Below, in pieces: positions 42,683 through 51,600 of a DNA stretch of 64,000 bases. Under the pieces are notes generated by a model. The model was not told the DNA's origin. It ran no database searches and saw only the letters and a program-made list of their open reading frames with translations. This stretch comes from Pseudomonas sp. B21-056 (GTDB lineage Bacteria; Pseudomonadota; Gammaproteobacteria; Pseudomonadales; Pseudomonadaceae): the NCBI RefSeq assembly GCF_026016325.1, contig NZ_CP087203.1:5580001-5644000 (forward strand), given 5' to 3'. A program made the position numbers and the translations under genes. How positions within the stretch are numbered: position 1 is the first letter of the stretch; each line of letters starts with the position of its first letter.

Positions 42683-44464
42683 ATGGGCCACCCATCGATT
42701 GTTTCGCGCCTGGATGAAATGTTCGTCCGCCACGCCTCGGACACGGCGCTGAGCTGCAACGGTGTGCAACTCAGCTATGCGGAGCTGGCGCAGCGTTCGA
42801 CGCAGGTTGCCACCCACCTGACGCACCTCGACCTGGCGCCGGGAAGCACCCTGGCTCTGGACATCGAGCGCTCGATCGAACAACTGGTGCTGTTGGTGGG
42901 AGTGGTCCGCGCCGGTCTGTCCTATTGCTATCTGGATCGGGGCAATCCGCACGCCTGGAACGAATCGGTCTGTGAACGCATCGGCGTGCGCTGGCGAGTG
43001 ACGACGTCCGTCGATGCAGGTCCGGGGCACCTGCTGCTCAAGGATCTGCTGGCCCCTGCGGACGAGCCGGCGTGCCCACCGCCGTTGTCCGGCGATGAGC
43101 CGGTGTACGTGAACTTTTCCAGCGGTACTACCGGCGCGCCGAAAATCATTCCCTGCACCCATCGCGGTGTACTGGGTTTCTGCGACCGGCCACGGCATTT
43201 TCCACTGACATCGGGTTTTCGCATGCTCTATGCGTCGAACCTGACCTTCGATGCCTCACAGTTCGAGATCTGGACCGCACTGCTCAATGGCGGCACGCTG
43301 CACATCCATGCGCCCGGCCCCTTGACCCTTGAGCAACTGCGCCGGCATGTCCATGAGCAACAGGTCGACAGCCTGTGGCTGACCTCGACGCTGTTCAACA
43401 CCTTCATCGATATCGACCGTGAATGGCTGGTGGGCGTCAAACGGCTGATGGTCGGCGGTGAAGCGCTTTCGGCGCGGCATATCCGGCAGGCCTATGCCGC
43501 CGTCGACGGGTTGACCCTCTACAACGGTTACGGCCCCACGGAAAACACCATGGGCACCTGCGTTTATGCCATCCCGAGAGCGTTCGACAGCGAGCGGGAC
43601 ATTCCCATCGGGCACGCCGTGGACGATGCCACGTTGTTGCTGCTGCGGGCCGATGGCGAGGCGTGCACGGTGGACGAACCCGGCGAACTGCTGATTGCCG
43701 GTGATGGCCTGTCGCCCGGCTACATCGGCGACCCGGCATTGACCCAGGAGCGTTTCATCGACCTGCCCTGGCAGGGACGGCTGCTGCGTTGCTATCGCAG
43801 CGGCGATCTGGTTTCCCGCGACAGCAATGGGCTCTATCACTTCCATGGACGCACGGATGACCAGATCAAACTGCGTGGACAGCGTCTGTCGCTGAGCGAA
43901 GTCACCACAGCCTTCAAGCGCTTTGCGGGGATGCTCGACTGTGTGGTGCTGCTGGACGACCAGGGTACTGAGGCGCATCTGTTGCTGGTGTACCTGGAAG
44001 CCGACGGGATAACGCCACAGGCACTGGCCGAGTATGGCCGACGCAACCTGCCGCCTTTCATGGTGCCGCAACGTTTTGCCGGGGTGGAACGGTTTCCGCT
44101 GCGCACATCCGGCAAGCTCGATCTCGCTGAACTCAAACATCGCCTGTGCAGTGGAGAGTCGGCGCCCCGGCAGGATGATTCACCGCAGGGGCGCTTTCTC
44201 GCCCGTTTCGGCGTGCTCGCTCATGACCGTCAGGGCAGCTTCTTCGCCAACGGCGGCAACTCCCTGGGGGCGATCAAACTTGTGGCCACGGTAAACCAGC
44301 ACTTGGGCTGGGAGTGCCTCGACCTGGAGCAGTTCTACCGGATGACCAGCCTCGACCAGTTGCTGGCCTGGCTGGAACGCCAACCCGGCCTGGCATCCCT
44401 GCTGGAAAGCGGCGCCGAGCATTACTACGTGATTCCATTGGAGCAGGAGCCCCGTCATGCCTGA
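42683..44464 (+). CDS. NRPS protein, A-T didomain
   Basis: The 593-aa protein has an adenylation domain (A3 NFSSGTTGAPKIIP near 145, A4 LTFDASQFEIW with the alpha-amino-group Asp, A5 NGYGPTENTMG near 280, A8 GRTDDQIKLRGQR near 390, A10 SGKLDLAEL) and a C-terminal carrier domain with Ser about 526 in FFANGGNSLGAIKL. It loads the second building block. The gene begins 3 nt after the MDR stop and overlaps the condensation gene by 8 nt. The binding-pocket code was not decoded with certainty. Confidence 0.88.
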   Translation: MGHPSIVSRLDEMFVRHASDTALSCNGVQLSYAELAQRSTQVATHLTHLDLAPGSTLALDIERSIEQLVLLVGVVRAGLSYCYLDRGNPHAWNESVCERIGVRWRVTTSVDAGPGHLLLKDLLAPADEPACPPPLSGDEPVYVNFSSGTTGAPKIIPCTHRGVLGFCDRPRHFPLTSGFRMLYASNLTFDASQFEIWTALLNGGTLHIHAPGPLTLEQLRRHVHEQQVDSLWLTSTLFNTFIDIDREWLVGVKRLMVGGEALSARHIRQAYAAVDGLTLYNGYGPTENTMGTCVYAIPRAFDSERDIPIGHAVDDATLLLLRADGEACTVDEPGELLIAGDGLSPGYIGDPALTQERFIDLPWQGRLLRCYRSGDLVSRDSNGLYHFHGRTDDQIKLRGQRLSLSEVTTAFKRFAGMLDCVVLLDDQGTEAHLLLVYLEADGITPQALAEYGRRNLPPFMVPQRFAGVERFPLRTSGKLDLAELKHRLCSGESAPRQDDSPQGRFLARFGVLAHDRQGSFFANGGNSLGAIKLVATVNQHLGWECLDLEQFYRMTSLDQLLAWLERQPGLASLLESGAEHYYVIPLEQEPRHA

Positions 44465-45755
44465 TATCCACGCGCCGTTCTCGATCAATACCCACCTGGG
44501 GCGGTTTGCCGTGGTGCGGGCCACCTGCGCCGAGCAGGCCCAGGGGACGCTGCGCCGTTGGCACGGGCTGTTGGACGCCGACGGGGATACCCGCTGGATC
44601 GGCTTGAACAAAAGCCAGTTATCGATGGTTTATGCCGAACTGTTCAACAAGGACTTGCGGGCCAACAATGTGCTCTACCTGTTCAAGCCCGAACGCCTGG
44701 CCCCCGCGCCGGTGGACCTGCAAGCCTTAGCGCAGGGCTTGTGTCGGCGGTATCCGCTGACGGCCTGTCGGGTCGCGCGGGTCGAAGGCGAATACTGTTT
44801 CGACCTGGCCCCCGAGCCACCGGCCCGTCTGCTACTGGACGAGGTGCTGGACTTCGCAACCCAGGACGCCTGCGTGGAGCACTTTCTCCAGCAGCCGCTG
44901 TCGCTGTTCGAACATGACCTGTGCAACCTGTTCAAGGTGCGCATAGACGGCACCCTGCACCTGGGGGTGTGGCTGCATCACATCCTTGGCAACCATGTCG
45001 GCCAGCTCAGTCTGCTGCGAACCGTGGAACAGTTGGCGCGTGACCCGCAGCCGTCGCAGCAGGCGGCGGACTTCTCCTTCATCGACAACAACCTGACACA
45101 GGCCGACGAATATGAGCGCCAGGCGGATGCCTGTAGCGCCGCCTGGGCGCAGGAAGCCGATGAATATGCCCCCTTGGCCGATGTCGCGACCCCGGCAGCG
45201 AGCGTGAAGGTCGTGCAACTGCGGGCACCGCTGGCCATCGACCCACTGAAGATGGCGACGCCGCAACGGCTGTTCTACCTGTTACGGGCATTTCGCCACA
45301 GCTGCGCCAGCACCCTGGCGATCGAAGCGCCGATCGTCAGCCTGCTGTTCGCCTGGGCCGACACTTCGGTGATCAGCGGTTTTTCCAGCCATACGGTGCC
45401 GGTTCCCCTGACACCCCAGTTGTTTGCCGGCGACAGCGATCCGCAAGCGAGCGTGCATTACCTGAACGCCAAACTGGCCCGGGCGATCATCGGCCATGAG
45501 GAAATACTCGCTGCGCTGGGGCTGTACGGTTTTACCCCGGCCTTTTTGTTCAACTTCGTCGAGTTACCGGCCAGCGATGCACAGTGGTTGCAGAGCTGGA
45601 TCGCCAACCCGCTCACCGAACGGCCCAAGACCCTGCTCGACCTGACCCTGGTCAAGTCAGCCCTGGGCTGCGAGGTACTGCTCAACAGCTATCTGCCGCA
45701 GGACCGGGCCCTGGCCTTTCTCGAGTGTTTTATCGCGGCCGGGGAACAGCCATGA
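44457..45755 (+). CDS. Free-standing condensation-like domain protein
   Basis: The 432-aa protein has the size and fold pattern of an NRPS condensation domain: an N-terminal LNKSQLSMVYAELF strand, the active-site segment LHHILGNHVGQ (the two His of HHxxxDG are kept, Asp is Asn at about residue 179) and a C-terminal FLFNFVELPASD. It would join the residues held by the two carrier domains, or transfer an acyl group. Such stand-alone domains occur in small dipeptide pathways. The stop overlaps the thioesterase start (ATGA). Confidence 0.75.
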   Translation: MPDIHAPFSINTHLGRFAVVRATCAEQAQGTLRRWHGLLDADGDTRWIGLNKSQLSMVYAELFNKDLRANNVLYLFKPERLAPAPVDLQALAQGLCRRYPLTACRVARVEGEYCFDLAPEPPARLLLDEVLDFATQDACVEHFLQQPLSLFEHDLCNLFKVRIDGTLHLGVWLHHILGNHVGQLSLLRTVEQLARDPQPSQQAADFSFIDNNLTQADEYERQADACSAAWAQEADEYAPLADVATPAASVKVVQLRAPLAIDPLKMATPQRLFYLLRAFRHSCASTLAIEAPIVSLLFAWADTSVISGFSSHTVPVPLTPQLFAGDSDPQASVHYLNAKLARAIIGHEEILAALGLYGFTPAFLFNFVELPASDAQWLQSWIANPLTERPKTLLDLTLVKSALGCEVLLNSYLPQDRALAFLECFIAAGEQP

Positions 45756-46381
45756 AGTTGCTCTGCTTTCCCGACTTCGTTGGCCATCCGATCTGCTTTT
45801 CCGCGCTGGCACGGGCACTCAAGGGACGCATGACCGTGGTGCCGATCAACTACAGCGACTATTGGCCCTATTCCAGTGTCGAGGTCCTGGCCCGGCGAAT
45901 TGCCGAGGAGCATGACCTGACGGCGATGGATGGGGTGCTGGGTTACTCCTTCGGCGCCTATGTGGCGGGCTGTTGCCTGGCGCAAAGCGCGTCGCCGCGG
46001 GTACTGCTGGTGGACCCGCCGCTCCTGGTCGATCTACATGGCCTGACGCCGGCCGGCATCGCTGAACGCTTGGAGGCCGATCCGCAATACGCTTACATCA
46101 ACGACCTGGTGGATGCACAGCTGGTCAGCCATGACTGTGTCCATGGCAATATCCTGCTGCTCTCCAAGTGGCAAGCCACACCGCTGGCGGGCACTGCCGT
46201 GGATGTCCTGCTGTCCGCCGGCCGCACCACCGTGGGACTGGCCCAGGCGCTCCAACTCGATCCGGCCCAGGACAATCGCTACTGGTGCGACGAGCAGCGT
46301 CACCACGGCTCCATCATCAACAGTCCTGGCGTGCCTGAGTGGCTTTTCGACCCCGTAGCCCTGCCACTGAGCAGGTTGTGA
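45752..46381 (+). CDS. Thioesterase (alpha/beta hydrolase, NRPS type)
   Basis: The 209-aa protein belongs to the thioesterase domain family: FPDFVGHPICFSALARAL at the N-terminus, nucleophile Ser66 in LGYSFGAYVAG, and a likely catalytic His in QRHHGS. It is slightly shorter than usual type II thioesterases. As the last gene of the operon, it either frees the finished peptide from the carrier domain or edits wrong intermediates. No terminator is obvious before the REP at 46408. Confidence 0.8.
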   Translation: MKLLCFPDFVGHPICFSALARALKGRMTVVPINYSDYWPYSSVEVLARRIAEEHDLTAMDGVLGYSFGAYVAGCCLAQSASPRVLLVDPPLLVDLHGLTPAGIAERLEADPQYAYINDLVDAQLVSHDCVHGNILLLSKWQATPLAGTAVDVLLSAGRTTVGLAQALQLDPAQDNRYWCDEQRHHGSIINSPGVPEWLFDPVALPLSRL

Positions 46382-46407
46382 ACGGCGAAATTCAACATCA
46401 CAGGCAC

Positions 46408-46436
46408 CGCTATCGCGAGCAAGCTCGCTCCCACAT
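46408..46436. repeat. REP palindrome
   Basis: CGCTATCGCGAGCAAGCTCG plus CTCCCACA. It marks the end of the biosynthetic operon; no REP occurs within the operon. Confidence 0.92.
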
Positions 46437-46585
46437 TTGAATGGGTTTCCACCCGCAGGCTGACTCACCGCAAGATGTAGACCGAAGCTCATTCCCAACA
46501 AATACCCACCAGCAACACCCCAACCTGTCGTAATCTCGCACCTGCACACCGTTCATCCGAAAAACCGGTCCGAGATCCCATTCCG

Positions 46586-47209
46586 ATGCCCTCCATCTAC
46601 CAGCTCAAACCCGCCTTTCAGAACCTGCTGCGCCCCGCCGTCCAGCGGCTGTACGACAAGGGCGTCACGGCGAACCAGGTGACCTTGCTCGCGGGCATCA
46701 TTTCTGTGCTGGTGGGTGCGTTCATTGCCTGGTTTGCCGGTCATCCGTGGGTGTTTGTGCTGGTGCCGGTCTGGATGTTCCTGCGCATGGCCTTGAATGC
46801 CGTGGACGGCATGCTGGCGCGGGAGTTCGGGCAGCAATCGCATCTGGGTGCCTACCTGAATGAGCTATGCGATATCATCGCCGACGCGGCCCTGATCCTT
46901 CCCTTTGCCCTGATTCCCGATGCCAGTCTGTTGCTCGTGTTGTTGGTCACGCTGTTGGCGTTGTTCAGCGAATACGCGGGTGTGCTGGGGGCGATGGTCG
47001 GGGCTTCGCGGCGCTATGACGGGCCGATGGGGAAAAGTGATCGGGCCTTTGTGTTTGGCGTGTTGGCGACCGGTATTGCCTTGGGTTGGCTCGGGGCGCT
47101 GTGGGTCGATGGTGTGATGGCGGTGGTTGCCGCCCTGCTGGTTTATACCTTGGTCAACCGGGTCCGTCATGGCCTGGGCCAGGTGAAGGAAAACGCTCCC
47201 TCAGCATAA
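46586..47209 (+). CDS. ynbA: CDP-alcohol phosphatidyltransferase family protein (YnbA-like)
   Basis: The 207-aa protein has six hydrophobic segments and the CDP-alcohol phosphotransferase motif region NAVDGMLAREFGQQSHLG then AYLNELCDIIAD. Compared with the D-x2-D-G-x2-A-R-x8-G-x3-D-x3-D consensus, the first and third Asp are Asn, so metal binding must differ. In E. coli ynbA opens the ynbABCD operon of unknown lipid function. Here too it is first, with the ynbC-like gene 11 nt downstream. The head group transferred is unknown. Confidence 0.82.
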   Translation: MPSIYQLKPAFQNLLRPAVQRLYDKGVTANQVTLLAGIISVLVGAFIAWFAGHPWVFVLVPVWMFLRMALNAVDGMLAREFGQQSHLGAYLNELCDIIADAALILPFALIPDASLLLVLLVTLLALFSEYAGVLGAMVGASRRYDGPMGKSDRAFVFGVLATGIALGWLGALWVDGVMAVVAALLVYTLVNRVRHGLGQVKENAPSA

Positions 47210-47219
47210 GGAAGTCGCA

Positions 47220-48977
47220 ATGCGCGAAGCTCAAGACCGGACATTCACCACTCACGACGGCGTGGAGTTGTTCTACCGGCACTGGCCGGCCGTGGCCGCG
47301 GACCCGGGCGAACCCCGCCAGGCTGTGTTGCTGTTTCACCGGGGTCATGAGCACTCCGGGCGCATCGCGCACCTGGTGGATGAGCTGGATCTGCCCGGTT
47401 TCGAGTTTTTCGCCTGGGACGCCCGTGGCCACGGCCAGTCTCCCGGTGCACGGGGCGACAGCCCGAGTTTCGCCACCAGCGCCCGGGACGTGCAGACCTT
47501 TTGCGATCACATCGGCGCGACCCACCAGATTGACGAGCAGAACATTGCCGTGGTGGCGCAAAGCGTCGGCGCGGTGATTGCGTCCACCTGGGTCCACGAT
47601 TACGCGCCGCGCATTCGCTCGCTGGTGCTGGCGTCGCCGGCCTTCAAGGTGAAGCTCTACGTGCCGTTCGCCCGCCCGGGCCTGGCGCTGATGCGCAGGT
47701 TTCGCGGCAACTTTTTCGTCAACAGTTACGTCAAGGCCAAGTTCCTCAGCCATGACCCGGAGCGGGTGGCGTCCTACGACAGCGATCCGCTGATCACCAA
47801 GGCGATTTCGGTGAACGTGCTGCTGGGCCTGTACGAAGCCGCCGACCGCGTGGTCGCCGATGCCCAGGCGATCCAGGTGCCGACGCAGCTGTTGATCTCC
47901 GGTTCGGACTTTGTGGTGCATCGCAAACCCCAGGAGCAGTTCTTCGAGCGCCTGGGCAGCCTGCACAAGGAAAAACACATCCTGCCGGGGTTCTTCCACG
48001 ACACCCTGGGCGAGAAGAACCGCGCACCGGCCATTGCCAGTGCGCGGCGTTTCATCCTGCAGAACTTCGCCCGCCCGCTGGACCGCCCTTCCCTACTGGA
48101 CGCCGATCGCCTGGGCGCAACCTGCGCCGAGTCCGAAGCCCTGGCCACGCCCCTGCCGCACAATTCGCTGCGCGACCTGTACTGGCGCATGACCCGCGCC
48201 AGCATGCGCTTCGGCAGCACAATGTCGGATGGGGTCAAGCTGGGCTTCGACACCGGGTTCGACTCCGGCAGCACCCTGGATTACGTCTACCGCAATCGCC
48301 CCACCGGCACCTCGCCGATTGGCAGGATGATTGACCAAAACTACCTGAACTCCATCGGCTGGCGCGGCATTCGCCAGCGCAAACTGAATGTCGAGGAGTT
48401 GCTGCGCCTGGCAATGGGCAAGCTGCGCGAAGAGAACCGCGAGGTGCGCATCGTCGACATCGCCGCCGGCCACGGCCGCTACATTCTCGAGGCGCTGCAA
48501 GGCGTCAGCCCGCTGCCCGAATCGATCCTGCTGCGTGACTACAGCGACATCAACGTGCGCGACGGCAGTGCACTGATTGTTGAAAAAGGCCTGGGCGACA
48601 TCGCCCGCTTCGTCAAAGGTGACGCCTTCGATCGTCAGGACCTGGCGACCCTGGAGCCCAAACCAACCCTCGCTGTGGTGTCCGGCCTGTACGAGCTGTT
48701 TGCCGACAACCAGATGGTCGGCGGCTCGCTCGCCGGCCTGGCTGAAGCGGTGGAGCCTGGTGGTTACCTGGTCTACACCGGCCAGCCATGGCATCCGCAA
48801 CTGGAACTGATCGCCCGCGCCCTCACCAGTCACCGCGCCGGCCAGGCCTGGGTGATGCGTCGGCGCAGTCAGGCCGAGATGGATCAACTGGTCGAGGCGG
48901 CGGGATTCCGCAAGATCACTCTGCGGGTCGATGAGTGGGGCATCTTCAGCGTTTCGCTGGCGCAGCGCGTGCAGTGA
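47220..48977 (+). CDS. ynbC: Bifunctional alpha/beta hydrolase - SAM methyltransferase (YnbC-like)
   Basis: The 585-aa fusion has an N-terminal lysophospholipase-like hydrolase (about 1-300; RGHEHSGR, nucleophile in AQSVGAVIA, FFHDTLGEKN with the His) and a C-terminal class I methyltransferase (about 340-585; VDIAAGHGRYILEAL, YTGQPWHPQ). The same fusion occurs in E. coli YnbC. It probably deacylates and methylates a phospholipid or lysolipid. AAGGAA lies before the ATG at 47220; the stop overlaps the next start (TGATG). Confidence 0.85.
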   Translation: MREAQDRTFTTHDGVELFYRHWPAVAADPGEPRQAVLLFHRGHEHSGRIAHLVDELDLPGFEFFAWDARGHGQSPGARGDSPSFATSARDVQTFCDHIGATHQIDEQNIAVVAQSVGAVIASTWVHDYAPRIRSLVLASPAFKVKLYVPFARPGLALMRRFRGNFFVNSYVKAKFLSHDPERVASYDSDPLITKAISVNVLLGLYEAADRVVADAQAIQVPTQLLISGSDFVVHRKPQEQFFERLGSLHKEKHILPGFFHDTLGEKNRAPAIASARRFILQNFARPLDRPSLLDADRLGATCAESEALATPLPHNSLRDLYWRMTRASMRFGSTMSDGVKLGFDTGFDSGSTLDYVYRNRPTGTSPIGRMIDQNYLNSIGWRGIRQRKLNVEELLRLAMGKLREENREVRIVDIAAGHGRYILEALQGVSPLPESILLRDYSDINVRDGSALIVEKGLGDIARFVKGDAFDRQDLATLEPKPTLAVVSGLYELFADNQMVGGSLAGLAEAVEPGGYLVYTGQPWHPQLELIARALTSHRAGQAWVMRRRSQAEMDQLVEAAGFRKITLRVDEWGIFSVSLAQRVQ

Positions 48978-50314
48978 TGAGCGCCGTCATCGCCCCGCCC
49001 CGCGAACCCGCCCTGCTGAAACCGGCGGTGTGCTGGCTGCTATTGCTCGCGCCGCTGTTCTTCAGCACCTACGGTTTCGCCACCTGGGTGACGTCCCAAC
49101 GCGACGACGTCGGCAGCCTGGTGTTCGGCTGGGAAAGCCACATGCCGTTCATGGCCTGGACCATCGTGCCGTACTGGTCGATTGACCTGCTGTACGGCCT
49201 GTCGCTGTTGCTACCCAGCAGCCGTGCGGAACTGAAGCGCCACGCCTTGCGCCTGCTCACGGCCCAGGCGATTGCGGTCAGTTGCTTCCTGATCTGGCCG
49301 CTGCGCTTCACCTTCCCCCGGCCGGAAATGGATGGAGTATTCGGTTGGTTGTTCGATGTGCTGGCGGGTTTCGACAAGCCGTTCAACCAGGCGCCGTCGT
49401 TGCACATCGCGTTGCTGGTGATCCTCTGGGTCTGCTATGAGCGGCACTTGCGCGGTGTCTGGCGCTGGGTGATGCACGGCTGGTTCGCGCTGATCGGCGT
49501 GTCGGTGCTGACCACTTATCAACATCATTTTGTCGATGTGCCGACGGGGGCATTGGCGGGTTGGCTGTGTGTCTGGTTGTGGCCGCTGGACCGGCCGAGC
49601 CCGCTGCAAAGTGCCCGCCTGACCTCGGACCGCAGCCGCCTGCAACTGGCCCTGCGTTATGGCGTGGGTGCGGTGGCGCTGTTCATCCCGGCGTTCGCCT
49701 TTGGCGGCGCGTGGCTCTGGTTGATCTGGCCGGCGGTGGCGGTGTTGTTTGTGGCGCTCAACTATCTGCTATTCGATGCCGACGGTTTTCAGAAGCGTGC
49801 CGATGGCCAACTGAGTCCGGCAGTACGCTGGTTGCTGGCACCTTATCTCGCCGCTGCCTGGATCAATTCCCGCTGGTGGACGCGCAAGCATCCGCAGCCG
49901 GATCACGTGACCGATAACGTCTGGCTGGGGCGCATTCCCACGCCGCTGGAATTGAAGGACAGCGCGTTCACCGGGGTGCTCGACCTCTGCGCCGAGATGT
50001 CCATGGACAGCAGCACGATCGCCTATCGCTCGTTGCCAGTGCTCGACCTCACCGCGCCAACCGCCGAGCAATGCCTGGAGGCCGCGCAAGCGATTGAAAA
50101 ACTGCGCCAGCAAGGGCCGGTGCTGGTCTGCTGCGCCTTGGGCTATTCACGCAGCGCCACCGCGGTGATCGCCTGGCTGTTGCACAGCGGCCGAGCAGCG
50201 AGTGTCGATGCGGCGATCGTGCAGCTCCAGCGCGTTCGCCCGCGTATTGTCTTGCACCAGGCACACCGTCAGGCGCTGGAACCGCTGCGCCAGGGCCATC
50301 GCCATGAGCAGTGA
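48977..50314 (+). CDS. ynbD: PAP2 - dual-specificity phosphatase fusion (YnbD-like)
   Basis: The 445-aa membrane protein has an N-terminal PAP2-like part (several helices, NQAPSLHIALLVILW and HHFVDVPTGALAGW) and a C-terminal cytosolic dual-specificity phosphatase with the C-x5-R motif CALGYSRSATAVIAWLL. The ynbD protein of E. coli has the same order. It is likely to remove phosphate from a phosphatidyl head group. The start overlaps the upstream stop by 1 nt, and the stop lies inside the next gene. Confidence 0.85.
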   Translation: MSAVIAPPREPALLKPAVCWLLLLAPLFFSTYGFATWVTSQRDDVGSLVFGWESHMPFMAWTIVPYWSIDLLYGLSLLLPSSRAELKRHALRLLTAQAIAVSCFLIWPLRFTFPRPEMDGVFGWLFDVLAGFDKPFNQAPSLHIALLVILWVCYERHLRGVWRWVMHGWFALIGVSVLTTYQHHFVDVPTGALAGWLCVWLWPLDRPSPLQSARLTSDRSRLQLALRYGVGAVALFIPAFAFGGAWLWLIWPAVAVLFVALNYLLFDADGFQKRADGQLSPAVRWLLAPYLAAAWINSRWWTRKHPQPDHVTDNVWLGRIPTPLELKDSAFTGVLDLCAEMSMDSSTIAYRSLPVLDLTAPTAEQCLEAAQAIEKLRQQGPVLVCCALGYSRSATAVIAWLLHSGRAASVDAAIVQLQRVRPRIVLHQAHRQALEPLRQGHRHEQ

Positions 50315-50753
50315 CATGCAGTTGCACACCGTGGCGAGCCTGTTGCGCCGGGGCCATTCGCTGGATCAGTTTTCCACCGGGTTGACCCTGTTGGCGGCGC
50401 TGCTCGGATTGGGCCAATGGCTGATGGGCAGCGTTGATCCCTGGTTACTGCTGTTCAGCGTCGCGCTGTTCAGCCTCGGCGTGTTGCAAAAATACTGGGC
50501 GTTGCGCGTGGCGTTCGATGCCGATCTGTTCCAGCGCGTGGCGGACGGTGTCCAGCCATTGGCCGAGCGGACCCAGGCACTGGATCAGGCGCTTAACGTG
50601 CTTGGCCTGCAACCGGCTGAACGCGCTGGCCGGCCCTGGAGTGAACGCAGCCACGGCGCCTTGCGCTTGCTGCGCGGGCAGTCGCTGTTGCTGGCCGCAC
50701 AAGTTGTCTTGACGCTGGGCTTCATCCTGGCCAGCCCCTGGCTGGCTTTTTAA
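50304..50753 (+). CDS. Small membrane protein of the ynb-like operon
   Basis: The 149-aa protein has two hydrophobic hairpins (LTLLAALLGLGQWLMG and LLLFSVALFSLGVLQ near the N-terminus, VVLTLGFILASPWLAF at the end) around a soluble helical middle. No family is recognised. It overlaps the ynbD-like gene by 11 nt, so it is made with it. Position suggests an accessory subunit of the lipid pathway. Confidence 0.7.
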   Translation: MSSDMQLHTVASLLRRGHSLDQFSTGLTLLAALLGLGQWLMGSVDPWLLLFSVALFSLGVLQKYWALRVAFDADLFQRVADGVQPLAERTQALDQALNVLGLQPAERAGRPWSERSHGALRLLRGQSLLLAAQVVLTLGFILASPWLAF

Positions 50754-50787
50754 AACGTTAACTAATACAGGATGGTGAATGACAATT

Positions 50788-50932
50788 GTGGCGAGGGAGC
50801 TTGCTCCCGCTGGGCTGCGAAGCGGCCCAAAAACCAGGCACTGCGGTGTTTCAGGCTGATGGTATTCGGCCTGTTGTTTGGGGGCTACTGCGTAGCCCAG
50901 CGGGAGCAAGCTCCCTCGCCACGGTTGTTCAT
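50788..50932. repeat. Long inverted repeat (GTGGCGAGGGA type)
   Basis: Arms GTGGCGAGGGAGCTTGCTCC... and ...GGAGCAAGCTCCCTCGCCAC are near-perfect complements about 80 bp apart, with an inner GCTGGGCTGCG/CGTAGCCCAGC pair. It separates the 149-aa gene from the acyltransferase gene and could weaken read-through. Confidence 0.93.
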
Positions 50933-50979
50933 CTTCAACAATTGCATTGCTGCTTAAGTTCTCGGGACAAGGAATCCTC

Positions 50980-51600
50980 ATGTTCGAACCCGTGGTCGCC
51001 AATCTCATCACCTCCGCCGCCCGCATGGTCACGGGCGCCCGCAGCCTGTGGCTCGGCAGCGCACCGCAACCGGTGCAGCGGATCTACTTCGCCAACCACA
51101 GCAGCCACGGTGACTTCGTGCTGCTCTGGGCCTCGCTGCCGCCGGCGTTGCGCAAGCTCACCCGGCCCGTGGCGGGTTCCGATTATTGGCAGAAGAGTCC
51201 GGTGCGCCGCTACATCATCAACCGGGTGTTCAACGGTGTGCTGGTGGATCGCGAGCGCAAGGATCCGTCCTACAACCCCTTGCAGCCGATGCTCGAAGCC
51301 CTGGAAAACGGCGACTCGCTGATTATCTTTCCCGAAGGCACGCGCAACCCCGATGAAGGCTTGCTGCCATTCAAGAGCGGGATCTATCACCTGATGAAAA
51401 GTCACCCCGAGGTGGAGGTGATCCCGGTGTGGATCGCCAACCTCAACCGCGTCATGCCCAAGGGCCGCGTACTGCCCCTGCCGTTGTTGTGCACCACCAG
51501 TTTCGGCGCGCCGCTGTGCATTGAAGAAGGTGAAAGCAAAGAGCAATTTCTTGAACGCAGCCGCGCCGCGCTGCTGGCACTGGCCCCGGAGCACGTCTGA
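50980..51600 (+). CDS. PlsC-type lysophospholipid acyltransferase
   Basis: The 206-aa protein has the acyltransferase motifs NHSSHGDFVLLW (H-x4-D) and FPEGTRNPDEGLLPFKSG. It transfers an acyl chain from acyl-ACP or acyl-CoA to lysophosphatidate or another lysolipid at the membrane. AGGA lies 6 nt before the ATG. The stop overlaps the start of the CDP-diglyceride synthase gene, which suggests that phosphatidate is passed on directly. E. coli ynbABCD lacks this gene. Confidence 0.9.
   Translation: MFEPVVANLITSAARMVTGARSLWLGSAPQPVQRIYFANHSSHGDFVLLWASLPPALRKLTRPVAGSDYWQKSPVRRYIINRVFNGVLVDRERKDPSYNPLQPMLEALENGDSLIIFPEGTRNPDEGLLPFKSGIYHLMKSHPEVEVIPVWIANLNRVMPKGRVLPLPLLCTTSFGAPLCIEEGESKEQFLERSRAALLALAPEHV

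Noticed and set aside
33449..46381. Siderophore cluster
   Set aside because: No TonB receptor, no hydroxamate, catechol or beta-hydroxyaspartate enzymes and no iron-responsive regulator are present.
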